Origin: Curtobacterium salicis | Lineage (GTDB): Bacteria > Actinomycetota > Actinomycetes > Actinomycetales > Microbacteriaceae | DNA length: 64,000 nt | Direction of reading: 5' to 3' | Assembly: GCF_011759505.1 (NCBI RefSeq) | Contig: NZ_JAAOYO010000001.1 | Coordinates: 558,001 to 622,000 of the forward strand | Shown here: in pieces, positions 24,684-33,230 of the stretch | Layout: each line of letters opens with the position of its first letter | Numbering within the stretch: position 1 is the stretch's first letter | The notes under the pieces: generated by a model | What the model was told of the DNA's origin: nothing | The model's database searches: none | The model's input: the letters and a program-made list of their open reading frames with translations, nothing else | Translations under genes and position numbers: made by a program

Positions 24684-25568
24684 GTGATCACCCGTGTGAC
24701 CACCCAGATGACCATGGCCGCCGCGCAGGCGCGGCTGCAGGCCGGCGCCGCGAAGGTCGCCGACCTCACCGACCAGGCGACCACGCTGAAGGCGATCCGG
24801 AAGCCGTCGGACGACCCGGCCGGCACCGCCACCGCCATGCAGGTGCGCAAGGAGCAGGCACAGGCCGCGCAGCACGCCCGCAACGCGGACGACGCCGTCG
24901 GCTGGCTCGCCACGACCGACACCGCCCTCGCCGACGTCGGGGGCGTGCTCGGCAAGGTCCGCGACATCACCGTGCAGGCCGCGAACGACGGCACCTTGAA
25001 CCCCACCGCCCGCGACGCGTTCATCAAGGAGTTGCAGGGCCTGAAGGCCGACCTGCTCAGCACCGCGAACACGAAGTACGGCAACCGATCGGTGTTCGCC
25101 GGGTCCTCGCCCGCCGGCACCGCGTACGCCGACGACACCACGTGGGCCGGCAGCGCGAGCGCCAGCGTCACCCGCACGATCGGCACCGGCGAACAGGTCC
25201 GCGTCGACACCGACGGCAGCGCCGTCTTCGGGACCGGCAGCTCGTCGGTCTTCGCACTCCTCGACGGCATCGTCGCCGACCTGCAGGCAGGCACGAACGT
25301 GAACCCCCGACTGAACCAGATCGACGCCGCCCAGCTCGCCGTCCGCGGCGCCCAGGCCGACGTCGGCGTCCGGCACTCGGCAGCGCTGGCCGCGCAGGAC
25401 TCGCTGAAGACACTGTCCACCACCCTGGAGGGACGCCGGTCCGGTGTCGAGGACAAGGCCCTCGCCCAGGCCGTCCTGGACCTGCAGGTCCAGAGCACCA
25501 ACTACCAGGCAGCCCTCGCCGTCACGGCGAAGGTCCTGCAGCCGACCCTGATGGACTACCTCCGATGA
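24684..25568 (+). CDS. flgL: Hook-filament junction protein FlgL (HAP3)
   Basis: The 294-residue protein is flagellin-like at both ends: MITRVTTQMTMAAAQARLQAGAAKVADLTDQATTLKAIRKPSDDPAGTATAM and the C-terminal EDKALAQAVLDLQVQSTNYQAALAVTAKVLQPTLMDYLR. The GTG start lies two bases after the flgK stop, with GGAGG seven bases upstream. It joins FlgK to the filament. It overlaps fliW by ATGA, so the two are likely co-translated. Confidence 0.94.
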   Translation: MITRVTTQMTMAAAQARLQAGAAKVADLTDQATTLKAIRKPSDDPAGTATAMQVRKEQAQAAQHARNADDAVGWLATTDTALADVGGVLGKVRDITVQAANDGTLNPTARDAFIKELQGLKADLLSTANTKYGNRSVFAGSSPAGTAYADDTTWAGSASASVTRTIGTGEQVRVDTDGSAVFGTGSSSVFALLDGIVADLQAGTNVNPRLNQIDAAQLAVRGAQADVGVRHSAALAAQDSLKTLSTTLEGRRSGVEDKALAQAVLDLQVQSTNYQAALAVTAKVLQPTLMDYLR

Positions 25569-25957
25569 GCATCGACCTGACCTTCCCCGTCGCACCGTTC
25601 GGCCTCGAGCCGCTGCGCTCGTTCACGCTCGACCTCGTCGAGGGCGCCGAGGGTCTGTTCACCCTGGTTGGCTCGGGAACCACGACGGCCGGGGTGGACG
25701 CGCCGCGGCTGTACCTGCTCGACGCCGCGGTGCACCTTCCCGACTACGCACCGCTGCTGTCCGACGAGCAGGCCGACGTCATCGGGCTGGTGCGTGCCGA
25801 GGACGCGATGCTCCTCGTCGTGGCGAACCCCGACGCCGCGGGCACCACCGTCAACCTGCTCGCACCCGTCGTCGTGAACGCCCGCACCGGTGTCGGCGCA
25901 CAGTTCATCCTCGAGGACCAGGACCTGCCGCTCCGCGCCGAGCTCGCGCGGAGCTGA
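25565..25957 (+). CDS. fliW: Flagellar assembly factor FliW
   Basis: The 130-residue protein shows the FliW signature NLLAPVVVNARTGVGAQ at residues 97-113 and the preceding VVANPD strand; the N-terminal half has the GLEPLRSFTLDLVEGAEGLFTLV beta pattern. In Bacillus and Campylobacter, FliW binds either flagellin or CsrA; when flagellin is exported, FliW is free to relieve CsrA repression of flagellin translation. Its gene is usually followed by csrA. Here csrA is missing and an unrelated leaderless gene follows after 51 bases. It overlaps flgL by ATGA. Confidence 0.9.
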   Translation: MSIDLTFPVAPFGLEPLRSFTLDLVEGAEGLFTLVGSGTTTAGVDAPRLYLLDAAVHLPDYAPLLSDEQADVIGLVRAEDAMLLVVANPDAAGTTVNLLAPVVVNARTGVGAQFILEDQDLPLRAELARS

Positions 25958-25995
25958 GGTACGTCGGCGCCCAGCGTCCCCGGGCGGCGCACGGG

Positions 25996-26001
25996 TAGCG
26001 T
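25996..26001 (+). promoter_or_regulatory. -10 box of leaderless gene after fliW
   Basis: TAGCGT lies seven bases before the ATG at 26009, with no ribosome binding site, so this gene is transcribed apart from fliW. Confidence 0.55.
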
Positions 26002-26008
26002 CGATCGC

Positions 26009-26857
26009 ATGTCCAGCTCCCCGAAGGACCACGACGCGCTCGTGCCCATGCCGCCCGCGCCCGTGCAGTCCGCCACCACGCCCGACGGCCAGCGTGTCCA
26101 GCCCGACGCACCCGCCTGGAACGGCTGGCTCGACCGGGCGATCTCGGTCCAGCGACCGGTCGTCGTCGCGCACGTCGCCCGGGTCCGTCGTCGTCACCCC
26201 GACGCCTCCCCCGCGCAGGTCATCGAGATCCTCGAACGCCAGTACCTCACCGCCGTGACGTCCGGCGGCGCCGCGGTCGGGGCCAGTGCGGTCATCCCCG
26301 GCGTCGGCATGATCGCGAGCCTCGGGCTCAGCGGCGCCGAGACCGTCGGCTTCCTCGAGGCCAGCGCGCTCTTCGCCCAGTCCGTCACCGAGGTGCACGG
26401 CATCACCGTCGAGGACCCCGAGCGTGCCCGCGCCCTGGTCATGGCGATGATGCTCGGCGCACCCGGCACGCAGCTCGTCAAGCAGCTCGCCGGACAGGCC
26501 GGCGGCGGGCAGGCACGCAGTGCCTTCTGGGGCGAACTGGTCACCTCGTCGCTGCCGAAGTCCGCGGTCAGCGGCATCGGCGGGAAGCTCCGGGCCTCGT
26601 TCGTGAAGCGCTTCCTGACCCGTCAGGGCACGTCCATCCTCGGCCGGGCGATCCCGTTCGGCATCGGCGCGGTCGTCGGCGGGCTCGGCAACCACGCGCT
26701 CGGCCGGAAGGTCGTGCAGTCCTCCCGCACCGCGTTCGGCCCGCCGCCCGCGCACTTCACCGTCGTGCTGCCGCCGCAGGGTCGGCCGGAGTCGACGGAA
26801 CCGAAGCCGCTGAGCAAGCGGCAGCAGCGTGCCCTGGACCGCGGTCGCGGCCACTGA
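26009..26857 (+). CDS. Membrane-associated protein of unknown function, EcsC-like candidate
   Basis: The 282-residue protein has a Pro-rich N-terminus and a PDASPAQVIEILERQYLTAVTSGGAAVGASAVIPGVGMIASLGLSGAETVGFLEASALFAQS core with Gly-rich hydrophobic stretches. A second glycine-rich hydrophobic patch (GTSILGRAIPFGIGAVVGGLGNHALGRKVV) and a basic C-terminus follow. Helical proteins with two such segments resemble EcsC-like proteins, but I cannot prove that. It is leaderless, with its own -10 box, and is followed by a 25-bp terminator. It is not likely to be flagellar despite its position. Confidence 0.7.
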   Translation: MSSSPKDHDALVPMPPAPVQSATTPDGQRVQPDAPAWNGWLDRAISVQRPVVVAHVARVRRRHPDASPAQVIEILERQYLTAVTSGGAAVGASAVIPGVGMIASLGLSGAETVGFLEASALFAQSVTEVHGITVEDPERARALVMAMMLGAPGTQLVKQLAGQAGGGQARSAFWGELVTSSLPKSAVSGIGGKLRASFVKRFLTRQGTSILGRAIPFGIGAVVGGLGNHALGRKVVQSSRTAFGPPPAHFTVVLPPQGRPESTEPKPLSKRQQRALDRGRGH

Positions 26858-26874
26858 CGCGGCTCGCGCCACGT

Positions 26875-26924
26875 GACGTGACGGGAGGCTCCCCACCAGC
26901 TGGTGGGGAGCCTCCCGTCACGTC
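26875..26924. terminator. Bidirectional terminator, 25-bp perfect palindrome
   Basis: Two 25-base arms (26875-26899 and 26900-26924) are exact reverse complements with no spacer, between two convergent genes. The arm contains ACGGGAGGC, a motif shared by several hairpins in this window. Confidence 0.85.
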
Positions 26925-26960
26925 GTGGGGCCGGTCAGTGGCCGGTCGCTCGCGCGCCCG

Positions 26961-27929
26961 TCAGCGACGACGGGTCGGCGTCATGACGACCTGACCGGCG
27001 TGCGCGAAGCCGCCCCCGAAGCCGAACAGCAGCGCCGGGACGCCCTCGGGGAGCTCCCCGCGGTGCCAGGCCTTCGACAGCCCGAGCGGGACGCTCGCCG
27101 CCGAGGTGTTGCCGGACTCGACGACGTCACGGACGACGTACTTGCCCTCGCCGCCGAGCGCGGTGACGAGGGGCTCGATGATTCGCAGGTTCGCCTGGTG
27201 GAACGCGAACACGCCGACGTCGTTAAGGGTGAGGCCGGCGCGTTCGACGACCGCGCGAGCGTGTCCCTCGGCCTCGGTGATCGCCCACCGGTAGATCGAG
27301 CGGCCCTCCTGCTGGAAGACCTCGGGATCGTGCGTGACGCGCACGGCGTCCTGCAGGTGCGGCACGCTGCCCCACGAGACGGAGCTGATCTGCGGCTCGT
27401 CGGAGACGCCGAGGACCGCGGCGCCCGCGCCGTCGCCGACCAGGACGCACGTCGAACGGTCGGTCCAGTCCGCGATCCGGGAGAGCGTCTCGGACCCGAT
27501 CACGAGCGCGGTGTCGGCGGCGCCGGTGCGGATCGCCTGGTCGGCCATCGCCATCGCGTACTCGAAGCCGCTGCACGCGGTGTTGATGTCGATCGGCGCC
27601 GGGCCGTTCGACATCCCCAGGGCCGCTGCGACCCGGCCGGCGGTGTACGGCGACCGGTCGCGGTGGGTGGTCGAGGCGACCACGACCAGGTCGACGTCCG
27701 TCGGCGCGACCCCGGCGTCGGCCAGGGCGTTGCGCGCGGCCTCGGTCGCCATCGACGTCACGCTGTCGTCGGGCCCGGCGATGTGCCGTGTCTTGATGCC
27801 GGTGCGGGTGGTGATCCACTCGTCGTTCGTGTCGACCATCGTCGACAGTTCGTCGTTGGTGAGGATCCGGTCGGGCTGGTGGTGGCCGAACCCGATGATC
27901 CGGCTGCCTCGGAGTGCTGGGATGTTCAC
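26961..27929 (-). CDS. fabH: 3-oxoacyl-ACP synthase III (FabH-like)
   Basis: The 322-residue thiolase-fold enzyme keeps the full catalytic triad: Cys119 in NTACSGFEY, His244 in FAFHQAN and Asn274 in ESGNTSAAS, the last two at the same numbers as E. coli FabH. It condenses an acyl-CoA primer with malonyl-ACP. The GTG start at 27929 is preferred over an ATG 27 bases upstream because a TAGCGT box lies seven bases before it. It stands alone, away from fabD, acpP or fabF. It may therefore be a second, special-purpose KAS III instead of the main initiator of branched fatty acids. Confidence 0.88.
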   Translation of the reverse strand: MNIPALRGSRIIGFGHHQPDRILTNDELSTMVDTNDEWITTRTGIKTRHIAGPDDSVTSMATEAARNALADAGVAPTDVDLVVVASTTHRDRSPYTAGRVAAALGMSNGPAPIDINTACSGFEYAMAMADQAIRTGAADTALVIGSETLSRIADWTDRSTCVLVGDGAGAAVLGVSDEPQISSVSWGSVPHLQDAVRVTHDPEVFQQEGRSIYRWAITEAEGHARAVVERAGLTLNDVGVFAFHQANLRIIEPLVTALGGEGKYVVRDVVESGNTSAASVPLGLSKAWHRGELPEGVPALLFGFGGGFAHAGQVVMTPTRRR

Positions 27930-27936
27930 ACCCGGC

Positions 27937-27942
27937 ACGCTA
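27937..27942 (-). promoter_or_regulatory. -10 box of leaderless fabH-like transcript
   Basis: TAGCGT on the minus strand is seven bases before the GTG at 27929, the same arrangement as in several other genes here. Confidence 0.5.
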
Positions 27943-28019
27943 CGCCTGTCGTCCATCGCAGCATGCCCGGGACGGCATGCGGGCACCCGGACAGTGGCGC
28001 GGGACCGGTGGCCGTCCGG

Positions 28020-28412
28020 TCAGTCGCGGGCCTTCGCGGTGGCCCGACGGTTCGCCTTCTTGATCGCGTCGACCAGTTCGTCCTTCGTCATGGTCGATCG
28101 ACCGCTGACGTCCAGGCGCTTCGCGACGTCGAGCAGGTGCGCCTTCGAGGCGTTCGCGTCGACGCCCTCCTCGGTCGTGCCCGAACCGCGCGAGCCGGCG
28201 GCGCCGGAGTCCGACGGTCCCGCTGCGTCCTTCTCCTCCCAGTGGTCGCCGACCTTCTCGTACTCGTGCTTCACCGCGGCCCAGGCGGTGCGACCGGCGC
28301 GCTGCCCGTCGCCGTACTCGGCCTCGGCGGACTTCCGTGCGGCGCGGTAGATCTCCTGCGCGTGCTGCGGGGACCGCTGCAGGGTGCTGGGGAGGTCGTC
28401 GTCGGCGGGCAT
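28020..28412 (-). CDS. ChaB-family protein with Rho N-terminal-like domain
   Basis: The 130-residue protein begins with a ChaB-like domain (LPSTLQRSPQHAQEIYRAARKSAEAEYGDGQRAGRTAWAAVKHEYEKVGDHW, residues 7-58). After a Gly/Ser linker it ends with a small SAP/Rho-N-like helix-extended-helix (ASKAHLLDVAKRLDVSGRSTMTKDELVDAIKKANRR). Such pairs are common in actinobacteria and may bind nucleic acid, but no function is established. It is a single gene between fabH and a divergent aldo-keto reductase. Confidence 0.8.
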   Translation of the reverse strand: MPADDDLPSTLQRSPQHAQEIYRAARKSAEAEYGDGQRAGRTAWAAVKHEYEKVGDHWEEKDAAGPSDSGAAGSRGSGTTEEGVDANASKAHLLDVAKRLDVSGRSTMTKDELVDAIKKANRRATAKARD

Positions 28413-28511
28413 GTCGGGCTCCTTCGGTCTGGTCGGTCCGTGGTCAGGTGGCCTTCACCGGTACTCGCAGGGCCTGGCAGGCGGTCGAGGAACAGGCGTA
28501 GACCTGGCGTC

Positions 28512-29483
28512 ATGGACTACACACACCTCGGACGGACAGGGCTGTCGGTGTCACGGGCGGTGCTCGGCACCATGAACTTCGGACCGGAGACCAGCGAGGA
28601 CGACTCGCACGCGATCATGGACCGGGCGCACGAGCTCGGCGTGAACTTCTTCGACACCGCCAACGCGTACGGCGGCTCGGTGGGCAAGGGCGCCACCGAG
28701 GAGATCATCGGCCGCTGGTTCGCCCGGGGCGGCGGACGACGCGACAAGACGATCCTCGCGACGAAGGTCTACGGCGACATGACCGGTTGGCCGAACGGCG
28801 AGAAGCTCAGCGCGTACAACATCCGCCAGTCGATCGACGCCTCGCTCCGCCGCCTGCAGACCGACCACATCGACCTCTACCAGATGCACCACGTCGACCG
28901 GGACACGCCCTGGGACGAGATCTGGCAGGCGATGGAGATCGCCGTCGGCCAGGGCAAGGTCCTGTACGTCGGGTCGTCGAACTTCGCCGGGTGGCACATC
29001 GCCCAGGCGCAGGAGGCCGCGGAGCACCGGAACTTCCTGGGCCTCGTCAGCGAGCAGTCGATCTACAACCTGGTCGTCCGCGACGTCGAGCGCGAGGTCC
29101 TGCCGGCCGCGCAGCACTACGGCCTCGGCGTCATCCCGTGGTCGCCGCTGCAGGGCGGTCTGCTCGGTGGCGTCATCGAGAAGACCGAGAACGGGTCCCG
29201 CCGCCTGTCCGGGCGGAGCGCCGAGTACGTCGACGCCCACCGTGACCAGCTGACGGCGTACGAGTCGTTCGCGAAGGAGCTCGGGCACACCCCGGGCGAA
29301 CTCGCGCTGGCGTGGCTGCTGCACCAGCCGGGTGTCACCGCGCCGATCACCGGTCCGCGCACGATGGAGCAGTGGGAGTCCGCGGTCCGTGCCGTCGACG
29401 TGCGCCTCGACCAGTCCGCGCTCGACCGTCTCGACGAGCTCTTCCCGGGACACAAGACGTCCCCCGAGGACTACGCCTGGTGA
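28512..29483 (+). CDS. Aldo/keto reductase
   Basis: The 323-residue TIM-barrel oxidoreductase has the expected tetrad: Asp and Tyr in FFDTANAYGG (residues 45-54), Lys in LATKVYG and His in YQMHHVD. The NADPH-binding C-terminal region (SEQSIYNLVVRDVEREVLPAAQHYGLGVIPWSPLQGGLL, then ITGPRTMEQWESAV) is also present. It probably reduces small aldehydes or ketones in the cytoplasm. A TAGACC sequence seven bases before the ATG may be a weak -10 of a leaderless transcript. Confidence 0.88.
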   Translation: MDYTHLGRTGLSVSRAVLGTMNFGPETSEDDSHAIMDRAHELGVNFFDTANAYGGSVGKGATEEIIGRWFARGGGRRDKTILATKVYGDMTGWPNGEKLSAYNIRQSIDASLRRLQTDHIDLYQMHHVDRDTPWDEIWQAMEIAVGQGKVLYVGSSNFAGWHIAQAQEAAEHRNFLGLVSEQSIYNLVVRDVEREVLPAAQHYGLGVIPWSPLQGGLLGGVIEKTENGSRRLSGRSAEYVDAHRDQLTAYESFAKELGHTPGELALAWLLHQPGVTAPITGPRTMEQWESAVRAVDVRLDQSALDRLDELFPGHKTSPEDYAW

Positions 29484-29493
29484 CCTGACCCCT

Positions 29494-29565
29494 CGCAAAA
29501 CGCAAGGTGGGCGGCGTCCCGCAGCGGTACTCCGTTGCGCGGCACCGCCCACCTTGCGTTTTGCG
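29494..29565. repeat. Composite palindrome A (terminator-like, with conserved inner stem)
   Basis: Outer arms of 21 bp (29494-29514 and 29545-29565) are perfect complements and contain AAAA/TTTT near their ends. Inside, GCAGCGG-TACT-CCGTTGC (29521-29538) forms its own stem. The same 18-base inner stem recurs inverted at 42638-42655. It probably works as a bidirectional terminator between convergent genes. Confidence 0.75.
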
Positions 29566-29576
29566 GGACCCGCACG

Positions 29577-29611
29577 ACGACGGCCCCCGCTCGGAGAGCG
29601 GGGGCCGTCGT
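29577..29611 (-). terminator. amt terminator
   Basis: Perfect 16-bp stem (29577-29592 with 29596-29611) and a 3-base loop, 17 bases after the amt stop. Confidence 0.8.
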
Positions 29612-29628
29612 CACGTGCGGGGAGCGTG

Positions 29629-30903
29629 TCAGCGGACGCCGACCGGGCTCTTGTCCTCCTCGTCGTAGAGGACGTAGCCCTCTTCGCCGTGGACCGCGGT
29701 GTCGATGCCGGCGACCTCGTCCTCGGTCTTGACGCGGAAGCCGATCGTCTTCTCGATGATGAAGCCGATGACGAAGGCCAGGACGAACGAGTACGCACCG
29801 ACGGCACCGGCGGCAGCGGCCTGCTTGCCGAGCTGCTCGAACGAGCCGGAGTAGATCAGGCCGGTGTCGTTGGCGAAGAAGCCGAGGAACAGCGTGCCGA
29901 AGATGCCGCCGACCAGGTGCACGCCGACCACGTCGAGCGAGTCGTCGAAGCCGAGACGGTACTTCCAGTCGATCGCGAAGCAGCAGACGATGCCGGCGAG
30001 GAAGCCGAGCACGAGACCCCATCCGGGCGTCAGGTTCGCGCAGGCCGGGGTGATCGCGACGAGACCGGTGACGGCACCCGAGGCGGCGCCGACCGAGGTG
30101 GCCTTGCCGTCCTTGAGCTTCTCGACGAGCAGCCAGCCGAGGATCGCGGCGGCCGGAGCGGCGAGCGTGTTGACCCAGGCGATCGAGGCGATGCCGTCAG
30201 CAGCACCCTCGGAGCCAGCGTTGAAGCCGAACCAGCCGAACCACAGGATCGCGGCGCCGAGCAGGACGAAGGGCGGGTTGTGCGGCTTGTGCGCACCCTT
30301 GGCGAACCCGACGCGCTTGCCGAGCACCAGCGCCAGGGCGAGGCCCGCAGCACCGGCGTTGATGTGCACCGCGGTGCCACCGGCGAAGTCGATGACGCCC
30401 CACGTGGCGGCCCAGCCGGAGGTGAGGTTGAACACCCACGATGCGACGGGGAAGTAGACGACCGTGACCCAGACGCCGGCGAAGACCATCCAGGCGCCGA
30501 ACTTCGCGCGGTCGGCGATCGCACCGGAGATGAGCGCGACGGTGATGATCGCGAACGTCGCCTGGAACCCGACGAAGGCCATCGACGGGTAGGCCGCGTC
30601 GATCTTCGATGCCGTCGCCTCCTCGAACGCCTGGCCGAGGCCGAGCTGGTTCCAGTCGATGCTGAAGAACCCGACGACGCCGGAGATCGCCGTGTGGTCG
30701 CCGGGGTTCGCGAAGGCGATCGCGTAGCCGTACAGCACCCAGAGGACGCTCACCAGGGCGATCGCCCCGAACGACATCATCATCATGCTGATGACGGACT
30801 TGGCCTTCACCAGTCCGCCGTAGAAGAAGGCCAGGCCGGGTGTCATGAACAACACCAGCGCTGCCATCACCAACACGAACGTCGTGTTGCCCTGATCAAG
30901 CAT
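29629..30903 (-). CDS. amt: Ammonium transporter
   Basis: The 424-residue protein has 11 predicted membrane helices and the ammonium channel residues: the twin histidines His180 (DFAGGTAVHINAG) and His329 (DVVGVHLVGG), and the GAAILWFGWFGFNAGS signature near 216-231. It takes up ammonium from the environment. There is no glnK or glnD beside it, so control by a PII protein would be in trans. A four-half-site GlnR-type operator lies 68-105 bases before the start, so nitrogen limitation should induce it. Confidence 0.95.
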   Translation of the reverse strand: MLDQGNTTFVLVMAALVLFMTPGLAFFYGGLVKAKSVISMMMMSFGAIALVSVLWVLYGYAIAFANPGDHTAISGVVGFFSIDWNQLGLGQAFEEATASKIDAAYPSMAFVGFQATFAIITVALISGAIADRAKFGAWMVFAGVWVTVVYFPVASWVFNLTSGWAATWGVIDFAGGTAVHINAGAAGLALALVLGKRVGFAKGAHKPHNPPFVLLGAAILWFGWFGFNAGSEGAADGIASIAWVNTLAAPAAAILGWLLVEKLKDGKATSVGAASGAVTGLVAITPACANLTPGWGLVLGFLAGIVCCFAIDWKYRLGFDDSLDVVGVHLVGGIFGTLFLGFFANDTGLIYSGSFEQLGKQAAAAGAVGAYSFVLAFVIGFIIEKTIGFRVKTEDEVAGIDTAVHGEEGYVLYDEEDKSPVGVR

Positions 30904-30970
30904 GTGTGCACCTCTCGTGAGCTGTGCGGCTCTCGTCCGCCTCGGGTGCGACTGAGTCTGGCGACGACGT

Positions 30971-31008
30971 GTTTCACCGGGACGCTCGAACTGTTTCGCG
31001 GAGGTAAC
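30971..31008 (-). promoter_or_regulatory. GlnR-type operator before amt
   Basis: On the minus strand GTTAC-n6-GAAAC-n6-AGCGT-n6-GAAAC reproduces the gTnAc-n6-GaAAc array bound by actinobacterial GlnR, with only the third half-site diverged. The 11-base spacing of half-sites is exact. Confidence 0.7.
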
Positions 31009-31090
31009 GTCACGGCGCGTTCTGTGAACGCTGTGTTTCGTGGACCGGTCAGTGCGGTGTGCGCGCGCCCTCCGGGACGTGCGAGGACGG

Positions 31091-32221
31091 TCAGGAGGCC
31101 CGGGGCTGGCTCTCCGCGCGGGTCAACGCGACGACGCGGCTGGCCGCGCGCAGGTACTTCTTGCGGTACCCGCCCTCGAGCATCACCTCGGGGTACACGG
31201 TGTCGAGGGGGACACCGGAGGCGACGATCCGGACCTGCGCGTCGTAGAGCCGGTCGACGAGCGCCACCCAGCGGAGGGCGTCGGTCTGGTCGGTGAACGC
31301 CTGCACGTCGGTCAGCCCGACCGCGTCGAGTCCGTCGACGAGGGCGACGTACTTCGACGGGTGCACCGACGCCAGGTGGGCCACGACGGCACGGAAGTCG
31401 TCCTGTGTGACGCGGGCCGGGCCTCCCGTCCCGGACGGCGCCGACGACGACGACGACGGCGTCAGCGTCGCCAGGACGGACGCGACGTCGTCGACCACCG
31501 ACGCGGACTCGTCGACGGCACGGCGGCGGAAGTCGAGGCCGTCGATCCGCATCGTGTCGAACCGGTCCGACATCGCCTGGATCTCGCGGAGGAAGTCCTG
31601 CGCCGCGAACCGGCCCTCGCCGAGCGCGCCCGGTGGGGTGTTCGACGTGGCGGCGAAGCGGGTGCCGGACTCGGACAGCTCCTTGATGAGCCGCGTCATG
31701 ACCATCGTGTCGCCCGGGTCGTCGAGCTCGAACTCGTCGATGCAGACGAGCGCGGTGCCGCGGAGCAGGTCGACGGTGCCCTGGAACCCGAGGGCACCGA
31801 CGAGGGCGGTGTACTCGATGAAGGTGCCGAACGTCTTCCGGCCGGTGGCCGCGTGGTACGCCGCGGCGAGCAGGTGCGTCTTGCCGACGCCGAAGCCGCC
31901 GTCCAGGTACACGCCGGACCGCGCCGGGGTCTCGGGCTCCTTGCGCTTCCGACCGAACAGGCCGCGCTTGGCGGGCTCGGGCGCCGTCCGGACGAAGGCC
32001 TCGACCGCGTCGCGGACCTCGGCCTGCGACGCGTACTCCGGGTCGGGGCGGTACGAGGCGAACGACGCGGTGGCGAACTGCGGCGGCGGCACCAGCGAGT
32101 CGGCCATCTGCTGCGGGGTCACCTGCGGGTCGCGGTCCACGAGGTGGGCGACGGGAGCGAGTTCGGGCAAGACGGCCTTCCGGTGCGGAGCGTGCGAGTC
32201 GAGCACGTCGTGCGGTGTCAC
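31091..32221 (-). CDS. zapE: ZapE/AFG1-type ATPase
   Basis: The 376-residue AAA-like ATPase has Walker [12 protein letters not shown] near residues 106-116, Walker [14 protein letters not shown] and an AATSNTPP sensor. In E. coli ZapE is a cell-division protein acting at the Z ring; mitochondrial AFG1 is a protein quality factor. The GTG at 32221 gives the best match to family length, but no clear ribosome binding site precedes it and the start is uncertain. It is divergent from sseA-sufE, a common actinobacterial order. Confidence 0.85.
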   Translation of the reverse strand: MTPHDVLDSHAPHRKAVLPELAPVAHLVDRDPQVTPQQMADSLVPPPQFATASFASYRPDPEYASQAEVRDAVEAFVRTAPEPAKRGLFGRKRKEPETPARSGVYLDGGFGVGKTHLLAAAYHAATGRKTFGTFIEYTALVGALGFQGTVDLLRGTALVCIDEFELDDPGDTMVMTRLIKELSESGTRFAATSNTPPGALGEGRFAAQDFLREIQAMSDRFDTMRIDGLDFRRRAVDESASVVDDVASVLATLTPSSSSSAPSGTGGPARVTQDDFRAVVAHLASVHPSKYVALVDGLDAVGLTDVQAFTDQTDALRWVALVDRLYDAQVRIVASGVPLDTVYPEVMLEGGYRKKYLRAASRVVALTRAESQPRAS

Positions 32222-32318
32222 GGTGCGGCGGGGACTCGGTCCGTCCGCGTACCGTTGCGGTCGACGCGCAAGGACCGATCGTAGTCCGCACGCCACCGAT
32301 CCCCAGGAGGTACCCCCG

Positions 32319-33230
32319 ATGACCGCACCGGTCGACCCGTCCGAGAAGTTCCGCTCCTACGCACACCCCGAGCGGCTGGTGTCCACCGAGTGGCTGCAGG
32401 AGCAACTCGACGCCGGAGCCGGATCGCCGGAGCTCGTCGTGGTGGAGTCCGACGAGGACGTCCTGCTCTACGAGACCGGTCACGTCCCGGGCTCGGTGAA
32501 GATCGACTGGCACACCGACCTCAACGACCCGGTGCAGCGCGACTACATCGACGGCGAGGCCTTCGCGCGACTCGTCGGCGGCAAGGGCATCGGCCGCGAC
32601 ACCACCGTCGTCATCCACGGCGACAAGAACAACTGGTGGGCCGCCTACGCCCTCTGGGTCTTCACGCTCTTCGGGCACGAGGACGTCCGCCTGCTCGACG
32701 GCGGCCGGGCGAAGTGGATCGCCGAGGGCCGGGCGATGACGACCGACCGGACGTCGGTCGAACCGGTCGAGTACCCGGTCGTGGAGCGCCACGACGAGCC
32801 CGTCCGTGCCTTCAAGGACGACGTCCTCGCGCACCTCGGCAAGCCGCTGATCGACGTCCGCAGCGCACCCGAGTACGACGGCTCCCGCACCACCGCGCCG
32901 GACTACCCGGAGGAAGGCGCCCTCCGCGGTGGACACATCCCCACCGCCGTGAACATCCCCTGGGCGACCGCGGCCGCCGCGGACGGCACGTTCAGGTCGC
33001 GCGACGAACTCGACGCCGTCTACCGCGACGGTGCCGGCATCGGCGACGCGGACGAGGTCATCGCCTACTGCCGCATCGGTGAGCGCTCGAGCCACACCTG
33101 GTTCGTCCTGCAGCACCTGCTCGGCTACGAGAACGTGCGCAACTACGACGGGTCCTGGACCGAGTGGGGCAGCGCCGTCCGCGTCCCGATCGTGCAGGGC
33201 TCCGAGCCGGGTACGCTCCCCTCTCGATGA
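32319..33230 (+). CDS. sseA: Thiosulfate/3-mercaptopyruvate sulfurtransferase (rhodanese)
   Basis: The 303-residue protein has two rhodanese domains. The N-terminal one lacks a catalytic cysteine ([14 protein letters not shown]), and the C-terminal one carries the active-site Cys in [16 protein letters not shown], near residue 250. It transfers sulfane sulfur to acceptors. AGGAGG seven bases before the ATG is a strong ribosome binding site. It overlaps sufE by ATGA, which suggests sulfur delivery to iron-sulfur assembly. Confidence 0.92.
   Translation: MTAPVDPSEKFRSYAHPERLVSTEWLQEQLDAGAGSPELVVVESDEDVLLYETGHVPGSVKIDWHTDLNDPVQRDYIDGEAFARLVGGKGIGRDTTVVIHGDKNNWWAAYALWVFTLFGHEDVRLLDGGRAKWIAEGRAMTTDRTSVEPVEYPVVERHDEPVRAFKDDVLAHLGKPLIDVRSAPEYDGSRTTAPDYPEEGALRGGHIPTAVNIPWATAAAADGTFRSRDELDAVYRDGAGIGDADEVIAYCRIGERSSHTWFVLQHLLGYENVRNYDGSWTEWGSAVRVPIVQGSEPGTLPSR

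Noticed and set aside
27957-28019. CCGGAC/GTCCGG repeat as a terminator of the ChaB-like gene
   Set aside because: Only six bases pair cleanly around a long unpaired centre; this is too weak in such GC-rich DNA.
29332-31296. Plus-strand open frame antisense to amt
   Set aside because: It has no recognisable motif and runs through the composite palindrome and terminator; amt on the other strand is unmistakable.
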